Of a stretch of DNA of 5,149 nucleotides, positions 4,649 through 5,149 are shown piece after piece. Source of the stretch: an uncultured Lachnospiraceae bacterium (GTDB lineage Bacteria; Bacillota; Clostridia; Lachnospirales; Lachnospiraceae); NCBI GenBank assembly GCA_905235345.1, contig CAJOLO010000116.1:1-5149 (forward strand). Reading direction: 5' to 3'. The stretch's first letter is position 1. Each line of letters opens with the position of its first letter. Under the pieces are notes generated by a model. The model worked only from the letters and a program-made list of their open reading frames with translations, ran no database searches and was not told the origin of the DNA. The position numbers and the translations under genes were made by a program.

Positions 4649-4688
4649 AATAAATAAGGAGACCGTTCAGTATAGCTGGACGGTCTCC
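4649..4688 (-). terminator. Terminator between the convergent genes, mainly for mscL
   Basis: GGAGACCGTTCAG (4658-4670) pairs with CTGGACGGTCTCC (4676-4688), 13 pairs including one wobble, around a 5-nt loop. On the minus strand it is followed by TTATTTATT, a T-rich tail, and it lies 13 bases after the mscL stop. On the plus strand the tail is weak (TTGATC), but the strong stem may also stop transcription from the Rpn-family gene. Confidence 0.85.
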
Positions 4689-4701
4689 TTGATCATATGT
4701 A

Positions 4702-5118
4702 TTACTCTTTAGGTACATCAGATGTACAGTGAGGACACTTTGTTGCCTCGATATCAATCTCACTCTTGCAGTATGGGCACTTTCTTGTGAGGGGAGCAGC
4801 TGCTTCCTCTTTCTTCTTTCCGATGCTCATAGCCTTATTCATAGCCTTGATTACTAGGAATAATACAAGTGCCATCAATAAGAAATTGATGATCGCTGTG
4901 ATAAGTGCACCTAAGTCAATAGCTTGTCCTTTGATGAGCGGAATAGTGAAGCCTGTTACTTCAGGATTACCGATACATCCGATGATAGGATTGATGACAT
5001 TCTCTGTAAGTGCAGTGATGATGTTGCCGAATGCAGCACCGATGATAACACCGATAGCCATGTCCATTACGTTACCTTTGAGTGCGAATTCCTTGAACTC
5101 CTCCAGAAATTTCTTCAT
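4702..5118 (-). CDS. mscL: Large-conductance mechanosensitive channel MscL with C-terminal zinc ribbon
   Basis: A 138-residue MscL, a membrane channel that opens under tension and releases solutes during osmotic downshock. The N-terminal helix and first membrane span carry the signature EFKEFALKGNVMDMAIGVII (7-26) and GAAFGNIITALTENVINPIIG (span about 16-45). A short periplasmic loop (about 48-66) precedes the second span (about 68-92, ending at VIKAMNKA). Instead of the usual short cytoplasmic helix alone, residues 114-131 form CPYC...CPHC, two CxxC pairs spaced as in a small zinc ribbon, after a KKKEEAAAP linker. The ATG at 5118 follows AGGAG (5127-5131 on the minus strand) by 8 bases. The promoter lies mostly beyond the window. 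It converges on the Rpn-family gene and is probably a single-gene unit. Confidence 0.95.
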   Translation of the reverse strand: MKKFLEEFKEFALKGNVMDMAIGVIIGAAFGNIITALTENVINPIIGCIGNPEVTGFTIPLIKGQAIDLGALITAIINFLLMALVLFLVIKAMNKAMSIGKKKEEAAAPLTRKCPYCKSEIDIEATKCPHCTSDVPKE

Positions 5119-5149
5119 GCGTTTTTCTCCTTATTTTATAAATGTTTAT

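Noticed and set aside
4215..4763. Long minus-strand open frame (182 codons) across the tandem repeat and the end of mscL
   Set aside because: It exists because a 21-bp repeat without stops keeps all frames open. It overlaps the Rpn-family gene and the mscL terminator and tail, and its product is low-complexity (SPSAAHR-like).
5132..5149. TATAAA on the minus strand as mscL -10 box
   Set aside because: It would start transcription inside the Shine-Dalgarno, and the -35 region lies outside the window.

Overview
The window looks like a chromosomal segment of a low-to-medium GC anaerobic Firmicute, most likely a Lachnospiraceae-type Clostridium relative. This is inferred from the strong GGAGG ribosome binding sites, the rpmG-secE-nusG-rplK-rplA order, the HD hydrolase in front, an Rpn/PD-(D/E)XK-family gene of the type common in gut Lachnospiraceae, and an MscL with a zinc-ribbon tail. 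No rRNA, tRNA, CRISPR array or insertion sequence was seen.

Layout. Positions 12-605 (+) encode an HD-superfamily hydrolase. Positions 606-974 hold no convincing protein gene but are rich in signals: a large imperfect palindrome (624-704), a pair of mutually exclusive dyads (704-764), a strong extended -10 promoter (783-811), a terminator-like hairpin with a U-tract at the predicted transcript start (817-841), and a perfect 11-bp hairpin (859-897). The translation/export block follows on the same strand: rpmG (975-1124, GTG start), secE (1145-1348), nusG (1364-1900), rplK (1980-2405) and rplA (2476-3168). rplK and rplA are each preceded by a near-identical GTGGGAGGG...CCC...CCAC hairpin that looks like an L1 autoregulatory site. 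Two consecutive terminators (3251-3294 and 3303-3341) close this block, so rplJ/rplL do not follow directly as they usually do.

Positions 3342-3514 are AT-rich and carry a near-consensus promoter (TTGAAA-17-TATAAT). It drives an Rpn/PD-(D/E)XK nuclease-like gene (3515-4522) whose C-terminus is a coiled coil built from five copies of a 21-bp tandem repeat. mscL lies on the minus strand (4702-5118) and converges on it, with a strong hairpin terminator (4649-4688) between them.

How the genes work together: L33, L11 and L1 are 50S subunit proteins, NusG couples transcription elongation to other processes, and SecE is a core part of the Sec translocon, so 975-3168 is a growth-linked housekeeping operon. 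The flanking HD hydrolase, nuclease-like gene and mechanosensitive channel appear to be independent units. No clearly new multi-gene system is visible. The points most worth a second look are the layered leader upstream of rpmG, the duplicated L1 sites, the in-frame heptad minisatellite in the nuclease-like gene, and the zinc-ribbon tail on MscL.
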